64,000 bases of DNA, taken from contig JAFWSS010000069.1 of NCBI GenBank assembly GCA_017524385.1, positions 1 through 64,000 of the forward strand. Direction: 5' to 3'. The position numbers and the translations under genes are program-made. How positions within the stretch are numbered: the first letter of the stretch is position 1; the number at the start of each line of letters is the position of its first letter. Below, piece after piece: positions 16,075 to 24,164 of this stretch. Source of the stretch: Prevotella sp. (GTDB lineage Bacteria > Bacteroidota > Bacteroidia > Bacteroidales > Bacteroidaceae). Under the pieces are notes generated by a model. That model saw only the letters and a program-made list of their open reading frames with translations, was not told the DNA's origin and made no database searches.

Positions 16075-17589
16075 TTATTCTTTTGCGCTCTCGATTAACA
16101 TTTTTTCTTCCTTGACTTTTTCCCCAATAGCCTCGGCAATTTTATTGGAAGCCTCATTGTTTCGGTTGTTTCCCGTCCAAGTCACTTGATAATAAATACC
16201 GTTTTCAACGATGACGGTTCCTCGCCAATTCTCTTCTTTACTTCCTTGTATCAACACCTCATAGGTACCATTCTTCACCCTGACCCATTCGTACTTGCCA
16301 GGATTTATTTGTTTGCTGTAACCAGTAGGTCCTGTCATAGAAAAGGAGAGAACTCTCTTCATATTGTCTGCATTACCAAAGCATATCAAGGAATAGCCAC
16401 GGTGTGAATAATCGCCTGCCTGAGGGAACTCTTCAAATGCAGCCTTCCTTTTAAGATATGGTTCCATTTTCTTTTCGACGATTATTTTCAATGCTTCGTT
16501 TGCATAAAAGCCCGAAGGGAATTTTTTAAGAAAGTTTTCATATTCATCCAAGTTGTTTGACGCCAGGGTAGTTTTCCACGCCCTATCCTCAAATTGTTTG
16601 ATTTTTTCTATGGCATTTTCTGCATACTGTCCATCAGGATATGCTGTATAATAATCGCAATAGTCTTTGTATGATTTGCTTTTCTCTGCTTTAGCCCATA
16701 AATCCAATTCAGCCAACATCATTTCGGCCCTCTTGACAAATTTTCCGTCTTTGTGATTGTCCAAATAGTTTTGAAGCGACTCCATGGTGTTCTGACTCTT
16801 GGCGATGTTCCAATCATTACGGTCTTTATAGGGCATCATTTTCGCACGGGCTTCCTCTACAAAGATGGGGCAGTCTTTATACTTTTCGATGTAATCTTCA
16901 TACTTTTTATATATGGAAGGGTCGTTTTCATCTGATTTGCCAACAATATCATACCAATCCTTCACAGCTTCAGCCCTCTTATGGTTGACAGCACTTATGG
17001 CATCACATCCCTCATATTGGCAAAGCTGTTGGGAACAGGCGGTAGCAAATGCCTTATAGGCATCACTTGTTTTCTTTTCAAAAGCAGCCTCCCACAAGTT
17101 GTTCTCATTGAAACAGTCTCTTCGCGACTTGATTTCCTCGCAAAATGGTGAATTTGGATATTTAGCCACATATGCATCCAAATCTTCAATGGATGTACTA
17201 TATTGGATGGCACGATAGTCATTCTCCTCATTCTGCTTCCCACCATATTTCTTTTTCAATAATTTAGTAAGCACTTCCCCCACGGTGTAGCATGGTAGTT
17301 CAAAGTCCACGTCATTCTTCACACCTAATCCCTTTTTCAGTAGTGGAGCAACCTTTTGAATAAGTGTGTCCTTGGGAATCTGTGTGAGCAATGTTAGTTT
17401 TTTGTCATCATTGCCCATGTCTTTCCAAATCTTGCAAAAAAGTGCAAAAGGTGTTTCACCTTTGTTGACATCATATGGCGATGCCATGCTCTCAGAATTA
17501 GAAGCCGAAGCATCGAGTGCGCATAGTATGATGACACATAAGGTCATGATGACCTTCAGTTTCGGGTTGCGAATCATTTTCATAAGCAT
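16075..17589 (-). CDS. Secreted helical-repeat protein of unknown function
   Basis: 504 residues. A signal peptide is clear (basic start, hydrophobic stretch to about residue 30, ASA cleavage region); in-frame ATGs at residues 3 and 5 are alternative starts. Residues about 120-370 consist of degenerate TPR-like helical repeats of about 35-40 residues with a recurring YxxYPxGxYAxxA pattern. The C-terminal 110 residues look strand-rich. No enzyme motif is seen. Its place between the PP2C and kinase genes suggests an envelope partner or substrate of that signalling system, but this is inference. Confidence 0.65.
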   Translation of the reverse strand: MLMKMIRNPKLKVIMTLCVIILCALDASASNSESMASPYDVNKGETPFALFCKIWKDMGNDDKKLTLLTQIPKDTLIQKVAPLLKKGLGVKNDVDFELPCYTVGEVLTKLLKKKYGGKQNEENDYRAIQYSTSIEDLDAYVAKYPNSPFCEEIKSRRDCFNENNLWEAAFEKKTSDAYKAFATACSQQLCQYEGCDAISAVNHKRAEAVKDWYDIVGKSDENDPSIYKKYEDYIEKYKDCPIFVEEARAKMMPYKDRNDWNIAKSQNTMESLQNYLDNHKDGKFVKRAEMMLAELDLWAKAEKSKSYKDYCDYYTAYPDGQYAENAIEKIKQFEDRAWKTTLASNNLDEYENFLKKFPSGFYANEALKIIVEKKMEPYLKRKAAFEEFPQAGDYSHRGYSLICFGNADNMKRVLSFSMTGPTGYSKQINPGKYEWVRVKNGTYEVLIQGSKEENWRGTVIVENGIYYQVTWTGNNRNNEASNKIAEAIGEKVKEEKMLIESAKE

Positions 17590-17616
17590 TGAAATGAAAT
17601 AAAGTTAATATGTTGC

Positions 17617-17624
17617 CAAAGATA
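17617..17624 (-). promoter_or_regulatory. Predicted -7 box for the secreted repeat protein
   Basis: TATCTTTG on the minus strand (17624-17617), 28 bases before the start at 17589. No good -33 box. The remaining gap up to 17863 holds no gene I can support. Confidence 0.5.
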
Positions 17625-17863
17625 CAATAAAAAAATGATAATTCATAGGATTTTGGTTGTTTTTATCATAAGAAAGCCATCATGTGCAATAACTAGAAGG
17701 GAAAGAAACGCTCAGCAATGGTAAACGTATGATAGACATGATAGTGCTTTGCCATTGCAGTGCGCACAGGACATCAGTGCCATGCAAGCGTGAGCAATTT
17801 ATGCAAAATCTGCATCCAAATAGATCATAAAATACTATTATCAAATTTTGAACACCTACTTAA

Positions 17864-18295
17864 TTATTTAATCACTTTGCTGGAGTACATGTAACCTATC
17901 GCGTCGCCATTGTCGTTGTAAACTACGCACCATTTGCTGTTATAAACGGTGTAGTAGATGGGGCTGCCATCCTTGATTTTCTTCACGATGGAATAGTTGG
18001 TGCCGGGGCCTGAGCGCACATTGGTGTAGCCACCCTCTTGAATGACGTGCCCCCGTGGCAAGGCTGGTGAGGAATATTGTGGTTCAACTTCTTCATACGA
18101 ATAATCAGCAGTAGTTGTTGTGGTGGTAGTGGTTGTTGCAGCCTGAGCCTTGGCTTCCTCTAGTTGTTTGGCAGCTTCTTCATTGCGTTTGGCAGCTTCT
18201 TCATTTTGCTTGGTTGCGGCTTCCAAACGTCGGGCTGCTTGATTTGCTTTTCTTATCTGCTCTTCTTCTTTTTCATTTTGCCATACCAGGAACAT
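17864..18295 (-). CDS. Coiled-coil and SH3 domain protein; probable severed C-terminal half of the kinase
   Basis: 143 residues from the ATG at 18295. It begins with the hydrophobic stretch MFLVW, then a charged coiled coil with four-residue EEAAKR-type repeats (about 8-50), a run of nine threonines, and a C-terminal bacterial SH3 domain (NVRSGPGTNY, IGYMYSSKV). It is in the same frame as the upstream kinase, separated from it only by a TAG codon and two sense codons. Reading through would place MFLVW as the second half of a membrane helix. I therefore think it is the periplasmic part of a receptor-like kinase, either translated separately or by stop readthrough. Confidence 0.7.
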   Translation of the reverse strand: MFLVWQNEKEEEQIRKANQAARRLEAATKQNEEAAKRNEEAAKQLEEAKAQAATTTTTTTTTADYSYEEVEPQYSSPALPRGHVIQEGGYTNVRSGPGTNYSIVKKIKDGSPIYYTVYNSKWCVVYNDNGDAIGYMYSSKVIK

Positions 18296-18301
18296 GGCGA
18301 C

Positions 18302-19318
18302 CTAAGCAAGAAGAACCATTCCTCCTAAGACCCATCCAATACAAGCTTTTCCCCTGGAGGGGCGTTTCACCCTCTCGTTGTTGTTCATATCGTATATGGG
18401 TTTCTCTTCTCCTGCTCTCTTTCGGTCAGTTTTCTTTGTTGTCATGGCAGGCTCTAACATCGCGATGAATTCCTTCATGCTACCGGGTCGGTCGCCCACA
18501 CGTGGCTGCATCGCCATTATTATGGCCTCTCTGACATTGGCTGAGATGGTGTTGGGCAAGGAAGTAAGTCCATAGTTGAATACGTCGGAGGCATCAGGGG
18601 GAGTTTTGCCGGTGAGCAGTTTGTAGAGTGTGGCTCCCAAAGCATAGATGTCTGCTTGTGGAGAGAACGTGCTCACACCGCCAGGACGATATTGCTCAAT
18701 GGGTGAATACCCATAGCTGACACCCGGCGGCGTTGTGGATGTCTGGTTTTTCTTTTCGTCATACTGTTTAGAAATGCCGAAGTCGACGAGTATGGGATTG
18801 TCGTCTTCATCCTGCACCATGATGTTGGCGGGCTTGATGTCAAGATGATTGATTTGCGAGTTGTGGATGTAGTCGAGCGCCTCCGCCACTTTTGTGATGT
18901 AGCGCAGAGCCATCTGTTCCGGCATTGGGCCGTTTTTCTCCACTTTGTCCTTGAGACTCTCCCCCTTGATGTACTCCATCACATAATACACCGTATTGTT
19001 CTCCTCAAAGACGCTGACCACCTTCACAATGCAGGGATGGTTGAGGTTGGCCATCATTTGCGCCTCCTTGACGAATTTCTGCCGATAGCGTTCCACCATG
19101 TCAGCTTGTGTGAGAGTAACAACCTTCGAGTTCTCGTCACGGGCACAAAGGGTTTGTATGAAGAATTCCTTGATGGCGAATGTCTTATTCAGCATATCTT
19201 GCTTCGCCAGGTATGTGATGCCGAAGCCACCTTGCCCCAGCACGTCGTAGATGACGTAGTCGCCACCATGGAGCGTGGCTCCTTTTTGCAGTATGAAATG
19301 TTGGTCGTTTTCTTGCAT
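18302..19318 (-). CDS. Eukaryotic-like Ser/Thr protein kinase, truncated in its membrane helix
   Basis: 338 residues. All kinase landmarks are visible: glycine loop GQGGFG at 28-33, K50 in FAIKE, catalytic HLDIKPAN with D160, DFG at 179-181, and the SYGYSPIEQY activation-loop block. After a charged juxtamembrane linker the protein enters a membrane helix (CIGWVLGGMVLLA) and stops at TAG (18304-18302). The same frame continues VAMFLVW into a coiled-coil/SH3 region, so the helix would be complete if the TAG were read as an amino acid. Expected substrates are threonine sites bound by the FHA proteins of this island; PP2C would reverse the reaction. Confidence 0.92.
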   Translation of the reverse strand: MQENDQHFILQKGATLHGGDYVIYDVLGQGGFGITYLAKQDMLNKTFAIKEFFIQTLCARDENSKVVTLTQADMVERYRQKFVKEAQMMANLNHPCIVKVVSVFEENNTVYYVMEYIKGESLKDKVEKNGPMPEQMALRYITKVAEALDYIHNSQINHLDIKPANIMVQDEDDNPILVDFGISKQYDEKKNQTSTTPPGVSYGYSPIEQYRPGGVSTFSPQADIYALGATLYKLLTGKTPPDASDVFNYGLTSLPNTISANVREAIIMAMQPRVGDRPGSMKEFIAMLEPAMTTKKTDRKRAGEEKPIYDMNNNERVKRPSRGKACIGWVLGGMVLLA

Positions 19319-19365
19319 GGATATGGATATTGATGTCTTCAGACAAGTCGGACGGGTATTACTTC

Positions 19366-21132
19366 TTATTTCCTAAGCACTTTTTTGCCGTTTTGGATGA
19401 CGATGGTGTGTCGGGCGTCATCTGCCTTGACCTTCTGTCCTTGAAGGTTGTAGGTGCTTCCCGTGCAAGGCATCTGTGCCTCCACCTCAATGAGGTCAGA
19501 GGTGTTGCTCTTCACTTCGATGTAGTCGATGTCAGGCATCCAGTTGGCGGGGTTGGAGAGACGTATTTGGTTCCACCCTTGTTGCAAGGTCACATTGATG
19601 GTTTTCTTTCCCACGGTCTGCCACCCCCCGGAGTTGACACTCACCGTCTGCACCTTCTGCCCGTTGACATCCACGGAGATGTTGCGGTTTTCGCCAGAGA
19701 TGAATCCTATGGTAAGTTGGTATTCCCCTCCCTCGCAGGAATAGACGTCACGCCACACAAGGTCGTTCTTCTCGCTGCAACCCAGCCATCCTGCCTTGTA
19801 TCCGGCCGAACAGAAGGAGGCTTGCTCGTAGATGCCTGTTTTCTCCGCTTGGTTGTTCTTGATTTCCTGATAATCGCTGATGTATGCGGTCTCGGCCTCA
19901 TAGTGTGTGCGCTCCAAGCGGGTTTCCGCCTCGGCAACGTAGATGCGCGTGCCATGGTTGGGAACATAAACTTCGAACTCGTCGGTAAACTCCCCCACGT
20001 CCTTTTTTTGGAACACGTCGCGCAACATCACCTTGCCTGCAAGGTCAATATCCGAGAACTTCACGTTGACCGTCTTGGAGGCATCGTTGGGGTTGTATAC
20101 GGCGAAGGCGCGCTTCTTGCCGTTACGTGTCTCCAGGTCTTTCACCAGGATATAACAATCGTTGGTGCGAGTGGCGAGATAGGCTTGCTGGTAGAGTGTG
20201 TCCTGGTTGAGTGCTATGAGTTCCGTGTTCTTCAACAGCGTGAGAGCGCTGGCTTTGATGTTGGTGAGGTCGCATCCGATAAGGAGTGGAGAGTTCATGA
20301 TGCACCACATTCCGAAGTGCGTCTTGTCCTCCTCGATGCTAAGGGAGCGGCCCACCTCAAGCATGTCCATGTCGTTGAACCTTCCGTCGTAGCAGTAGGC
20401 GCTCATGTAGAGGTTCTCAGCCAGGATGCCCTTCACCGAGTTCCAACTGTCATTGATGTCGTGGGTGGTCCTCCATGAGAAAGCCACGTCGTGCACCCAT
20501 GTGCCGGGATAGTCCCATCGGCAAACGTTCAATCTCACGTCTGTCCTTCCGGTGTTCTTGATGGCCTCGCTGATGGCTGTGTAGCGCTCCTGTGGGTCGA
20601 GAGACAGGTGCTGCCTGTTTTGCGGGGCGTCGCCACCACAAAAGTCCACCTTGACGAAGTCGAAGCCACAGTCCAGGAAATAGAAGTTGGCATCGTGCTG
20701 GTCGTAGTTGTAGAACCCCACGTTGACACTGAGGTTGTCGCCGTTGTACATGTTTCCGCAGGTGTTGGCTCCCGCATCGCTGTAAATGCCGGCTTTCAGT
20801 CCTTTGGAGTGGATGTAGTCAGCCACGGGCTTGAGGCCGTTGGGGAATCGTGTCGGATGTATGAGCAGTTCACCAGTCTCGGTGTTGCGCCCCCCGAAGA
20901 AACCATCGTCGATGTTGATGTGGTTGAATCCCACAGCCTTCAGTCCCTTCGACACCATGGCGTCGGCCTGCCGTCGTATGAGGGCGTCGTTGATATTCAC
21001 GCCGTAGGTGTTCCACGAACTCCAACCCATCGTAGGACCGTTCTGGGCTGTAGCGGGGAGGATGGCGAGAAGAGACAAGGCCATGGTCATTGTTCGTGCC
21101 AGTGAGAATGACATCCTTTTACTTTTCATCAT
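19366..21132 (-). CDS. GH27 alpha-galactosidase with C-terminal carbohydrate-binding domain
   Basis: 588 residues with a signal peptide ending near ATAQ. The GH27 start (MGWSSWN near residue 35) and DDGFF block are classical. The nucleophile region reads VKVDFCGG, and a late MGRS/VGRSLS-type acid-base region is also present. After the catalytic and beta-sandwich domains, a CBM35-like module (YEAETAYIS, then GGEYQLTIGFISG) precedes a C-terminal LQGQKV...GKKVLRK tail of the kind seen on secreted Prevotella proteins. It removes terminal alpha-galactose from plant or host glycans, in the periplasm or at the cell surface. It stands alone, 33 bases beyond the kinase leader. Confidence 0.92.
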   Translation of the reverse strand: MMKSKRMSFSLARTMTMALSLLAILPATAQNGPTMGWSSWNTYGVNINDALIRRQADAMVSKGLKAVGFNHINIDDGFFGGRNTETGELLIHPTRFPNGLKPVADYIHSKGLKAGIYSDAGANTCGNMYNGDNLSVNVGFYNYDQHDANFYFLDCGFDFVKVDFCGGDAPQNRQHLSLDPQERYTAISEAIKNTGRTDVRLNVCRWDYPGTWVHDVAFSWRTTHDINDSWNSVKGILAENLYMSAYCYDGRFNDMDMLEVGRSLSIEEDKTHFGMWCIMNSPLLIGCDLTNIKASALTLLKNTELIALNQDTLYQQAYLATRTNDCYILVKDLETRNGKKRAFAVYNPNDASKTVNVKFSDIDLAGKVMLRDVFQKKDVGEFTDEFEVYVPNHGTRIYVAEAETRLERTHYEAETAYISDYQEIKNNQAEKTGIYEQASFCSAGYKAGWLGCSEKNDLVWRDVYSCEGGEYQLTIGFISGENRNISVDVNGQKVQTVSVNSGGWQTVGKKTINVTLQQGWNQIRLSNPANWMPDIDYIEVKSNTSDLIEVEAQMPCTGSTYNLQGQKVKADDARHTIVIQNGKKVLRK

Positions 21133-21232
21133 TGTGATATTATGGGTTATTGCGTTATGTTATCGATGTGACAGGCTTCAGTCCACTTGCGACGGAGGAA
21201 CCGTCGCCTATGGAGAAGCTCATTTTTATCGG

Positions 21233-21240
21233 CAAAGATA
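21233..21240 (-). promoter_or_regulatory. Predicted -7 box of the GH27 gene
   Basis: TATCTTTG on the minus strand (21240-21233). The leader contains a perfect GCGACGG/CCGTCGC hairpin at 21189-21207, which could stabilise the transcript or regulate translation. Confidence 0.5.
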
Positions 21241-21348
21241 CGTCATTTTTATTAAAGACGAAAGTTTTTCTTGATGTATGACAGAAAAGAAGCAGAAAAA
21301 ACCTTCCGGAGTAGTAGGGCGGTGCTTGTGCCCTCGCCGTCAAAGGCC

Positions 21349-22293
21349 TTAGTCTTTGATGATTTCCATGCAAGCATTGAAAATGCCTTGGTAGTCGAAA
21401 CCATAGTGGCGGAACACCTCGAGGGGTGAAGCATGGATGACATTCTCGTCAGGAACGCCGAGTATTCGCATCCTTACGGGACACTCCTGCGAAGTGACCT
21501 CCGCAACCAGCGAGCCAAGTCCGCCATAGATGCTGTGCTCCTCTGCGGTGACGATGCGTCCGGTCTCACGAGCGGCATTCACCACGGCTTCATGATCGAA
21601 CGGTTTGACGGAGTGCATATCGAGCACGCGGGCGTTGACACCCTTTTCCTTCAGCATCCTTCCCGCCTCGAGGCAGTGATAAACGGTCTCGCCTGTACCG
21701 ATGATGGTCAGGTCATTGCCGTCCATCAGCATGTTGGCCTTCCCCAACTCAAAATCGAAGTCGTCGTTGTCATATACATCCGGCACGGCGTTGCGTCCCA
21801 GCCGGATGTATGCGGGCTTTGGGTGGTCGACCATCTTCTCTACCAGTCGTCTTGTCTCCCTGACATCGCAGGGCAAATAGACCTCCATCCCCGGGAAGGT
21901 GCGCAGCACAGCGATATCGTGCAAGGAATGGTGCGTTGCTCCCAACTGACTATATGCCACACCACCGCTGACGCCGCAGATTTTCACTGGCATCTGTGAA
22001 TATGCCATATCCACTTTCACCTGTTCCAGGGCCCGTGCCACATAGAAGCAGGCGGGGCCGAAGACAAAAGTCTTCTTTCCAGTGGAGGCCAAGCCAGCGG
22101 CGATGCCCACGGCGTTCTGCTCCGCAATGCCCACTTCAACGAACTGACCAGGCAGCGTGTTGGCGAAATCCGTCAACGTAGCCGACCCGCTGGCATCAGA
22201 GGTGACAGCGATGATGTCTTGGTCTTCCTTTGCCAATGCCAACAACGTGTCTGTGAAACTTTTCCTGCATGATATCTTGTTTGGCTCTTTCAT
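21349..22293 (-). CDS. Transketolase C-terminal subunit
   Basis: 314 residues, the length of split transketolase C-subunits. It contains the pyrimidine-binding domain with the conserved catalytic glutamate region VEVGIAEQNAVGIAAGLA, and the C-terminal domain (about 190-300). It needs the N-subunit encoded just upstream to bind thiamine diphosphate. Together they would interconvert pentose, hexose and triose phosphates. Unusually for a coupled pair, 183 bases with a tandem repeat separate the two genes. A role in supplying pentose phosphate to the CDP-pentitol pathway 16 kb away is possible but not shown. Confidence 0.92.
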   Translation of the reverse strand: MKEPNKISCRKSFTDTLLALAKEDQDIIAVTSDASGSATLTDFANTLPGQFVEVGIAEQNAVGIAAGLASTGKKTFVFGPACFYVARALEQVKVDMAYSQMPVKICGVSGGVAYSQLGATHHSLHDIAVLRTFPGMEVYLPCDVRETRRLVEKMVDHPKPAYIRLGRNAVPDVYDNDDFDFELGKANMLMDGNDLTIIGTGETVYHCLEAGRMLKEKGVNARVLDMHSVKPFDHEAVVNAARETGRIVTAEEHSIYGGLGSLVAEVTSQECPVRMRILGVPDENVIHASPLEVFRHYGFDYQGIFNACMEIIKD

Positions 22294-22336
22294 ATCTCTA
22301 AGTTATAAACAATTATTTTTGACAGCCTCTATAGCA

Positions 22337-22458
22337 TTAATCTTTACTTCGCTGATTTTTGTCGCGACTCGGCAGAGTTCAAGCAAGCTTCAAGCTTCAA
22401 TCTTAGCTTCGCTGATTTTTGTCGCGACTCGGCAGAGTTCAAGCAAGCTTGACTCTGC
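22337..22458. repeat. 60-bp tandem repeat with hairpin between the transketolase halves
   Basis: A 52-base block (about 22339-22390) recurs at 22399-22450 with an exact 60-base period and about two mismatches. Each copy contains TTCGCTGATTTTTGTCGCGA and GCAGAGTTCAAGCAAGCTT. The second copy runs into GACTCTGC, forming a 12-base stem at 22432-22458 with one bulged base. This is a REP-like palindromic element; no coding capacity is apparent. Confidence 0.9.
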
Positions 22459-22476
22459 TCTCGCTGCTCCAAAAAT

Positions 22477-23316
22477 TCAATCTTCAATTTTCAATCTCTT
22501 TTCAATTTCTTGGCAGGCCTTCTGATACTGTTCCTCATCGGGCACGCCATGGTGCCATTTGGCCACGTTTTCCATAAAGGAAACCCCGTAGCCCTTTGTG
22601 GTTTTGGAGATGACCAGGTGTGGTTTGCCATTGGTGAAATCTATGCTATCGATGGTGGCGACGATGTCGTCGATGTCGTTGCCATTCATCTCCTTCACCT
22701 CCCATCCGAAAGCGGTCCAGCGTTCGCGGATGCTTTCCAACGGCATGACATCCTCTGTGGAACCAGAGATTTGCAGTCCGTTACGGTCGATGAACGCCAC
22801 AAGGTTGTCGAGATGATATTTATTGGCCGCCATCGCCGCTTCATAGACGGAACCTTCAGCCTGCTCGCCGTCGCCCATGACGACGTAAGACTTGTATTTC
22901 GCTTTCGACAGTTTGGCTGAGAGTGCCATGCCCACACCCACGGAGAGACCGTGTCCGAGGGCACCGCTGTTGATTTCCACGCCAGGGATGGTCACGTCGG
23001 GGTGTCCTCCGAGGTGTGCATGGTATTTGCCATATTCTTCCAATTCTTTTTCTGGAAAGAATCCTTTGTCGCATAGCACGCAGTAGAGAGCTTCGGCGCA
23101 ATGTCCCTTGCTCAACACGAAGCGGTCTCGGTCGGGTTTCTTCGGTTGTTTCGGGTCGACATTCAACGTGTGATGATAGAGCACGGTAAGTAGGTTGAGG
23201 ACGGAGAGGTCGCCGCCAGTGTGGCCTGTTCTTCCCGAATAAATGAGTTTGACAAGACGCAACCGTAATTCTTCTGATTTCTGTTTTAGTTCAATATAGT
23301 TCATTATTGCCGACAT
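22477..23316 (-). CDS. Transketolase N-terminal subunit
   Basis: 279 residues. The thiamine-diphosphate domain is clear: GHTGGDLSVLNLLTVLY near the start, HLGGHPD, and the GDGEQAEGS...DRNG metal/cofactor motif around 145-180. A downstream in-frame ATG four codons in (MNYIEL) is an alternative start. The last dozen codons fall within a low-complexity GATTGAA-type repeat (encoding EIEKRLKIED), so the C-terminus may have been reshaped by that element. It has a strong promoter at 23355-23325 and is followed by the C-subunit gene. Confidence 0.92.
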   Translation of the reverse strand: MSAIMNYIELKQKSEELRLRLVKLIYSGRTGHTGGDLSVLNLLTVLYHHTLNVDPKQPKKPDRDRFVLSKGHCAEALYCVLCDKGFFPEKELEEYGKYHAHLGGHPDVTIPGVEINSGALGHGLSVGVGMALSAKLSKAKYKSYVVMGDGEQAEGSVYEAAMAANKYHLDNLVAFIDRNGLQISGSTEDVMPLESIRERWTAFGWEVKEMNGNDIDDIVATIDSIDFTNGKPHLVISKTTKGYGVSFMENVAKWHHGVPDEEQYQKACQEIEKRLKIED

Positions 23317-23324
23317 TTATGATG

Positions 23325-23355
23325 CAAAGATAGTGCAAGACGAGCGAAACGCAAA
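23325..23355 (-). promoter_or_regulatory. Predicted promoter of the transketolase genes
   Basis: On the minus strand TTTG (23355-23352) and TATCTTTG (23332-23325) are spaced by 19 bases, with the -7 box only 9 bases before the annotated start at 23316, so the leader is very short or the start is the internal ATG at 23304. Confidence 0.75.
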
Positions 23356-23447
23356 ACAAAAGACGAAGTTTTTTGTTTCCATATCCAGGTCAGAGCACAC
23401 CCGGATTGTTCATGAGGATACGTTGCTTCCCTGCTTTGTTGAGAAAA

Positions 23448-23488
23448 GGCGCGGACGGGCAGATGCTATTCATCTGCCCGTCCGCGCC
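23448..23488 (-). terminator. Strong hairpin terminator of the TonB-C gene
   Basis: A perfect 18-base GC-rich stem (23448-23465 with 23471-23488) and a 5-base loop. On the minus strand it is followed by TTTTC, as expected for termination of the gene ending at 23540. Confidence 0.88.
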
Positions 23489-23539
23489 TATGGGTTGAAT
23501 GTCTTCTTGTTGTTCAAACACTCCATTTTACCATCTGGT

Positions 23540-23923
23540 TCAGAATACGAAGGAGATGGCCAGGTTGTAGTTCACCTTTACGCACCTTCCGTTCTGCATG
23601 GCGGGAATCCACAACGGCATCGTTTCCAACTTCCTCACCACCTCGTCAGCAAAAAGTGGGTTGGGGGAGTCCTCCACCTGGATGTTGCTGATGCTGCCAT
23701 CCTCATTGATGTCGAAGGAGACGACCACTCTTTCGTCAATGGAGTACAGGTCGGCCATCATCGGGAAGGAAATGTTGTCCTCTATCCAGTCGGCGAGGGC
23801 TTCTTCTCCACCAACAAATTCGGCCATCTGCTCTTGTATGTTTTCTTCTACGAATGCCTCTTGGGCGGTTGCGAACTGGAGAGACATCAGACAAACTACG
23901 ATGAATGTGAAAATCTTTTTCAT
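23540..23923 (-). CDS. Secreted TonB C-terminal domain protein
   Basis: 127 residues: a signal peptide (cleavage near ATAQ) and then a TonB C-terminal domain with the typical pattern VVVSFDINEDGSISNIQV...PLWIPAMQNG. It lacks the membrane anchor and proline-rich spacer of a real TonB energy transducer. Such free domains are common in Bacteroidota, and their partner is usually unknown. The same domain is fused to the GH92 enzyme encoded divergently next door, and shares DGSISNI and the following spacing with it, so the two may have a common origin or function. Confidence 0.85.
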   Translation of the reverse strand: MKKIFTFIVVCLMSLQFATAQEAFVEENIQEQMAEFVGGEEALADWIEDNISFPMMADLYSIDERVVVSFDINEDGSISNIQVEDSPNPLFADEVVRKLETMPLWIPAMQNGRCVKVNYNLAISFVF

Positions 23924-23976
23924 AATGCTATGGTTTTTAATGTTTATATTTTACGTTGTTGTTCTTTTTACATTTG

Positions 23977-24007
23977 CAAAGTTACATATTCAAAAGCCGT
24001 TTTCAAA
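23977..24007 (-). promoter_or_regulatory. Predicted promoter of the TonB-C gene
   Basis: Minus strand TTTG (24007-24004), 19-base spacer, TAACTTTG (23984-23977). A full consensus match about 54 bases before the start. Confidence 0.75.
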
Positions 24008-24164
24008 AATGTTTTCGACCAACTCCCGTATTCTTTCGACAAAACGCCTTGATTCTCCGACCATTACTTTGGGTTCTCCGACCTCATTGCTCACTTTTTT
24101 AAGATAATCATTTGCATATATGCCCGAAATATAGTTATTTTGTATGCTGAATCAACCCAACCTT

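Noticed and set aside
19330..21105. Long plus-strand frames opposite the GH27 gene
   Set aside because: They are antisense to a clear GH27 enzyme with all motifs; no family match and odd composition.
23448..23488. 18-bp GC-rich hairpin considered as a mobile-element end or attachment site
   Set aside because: Its position after the TonB-C gene and the following T run fit a terminator; no second copy was noticed.
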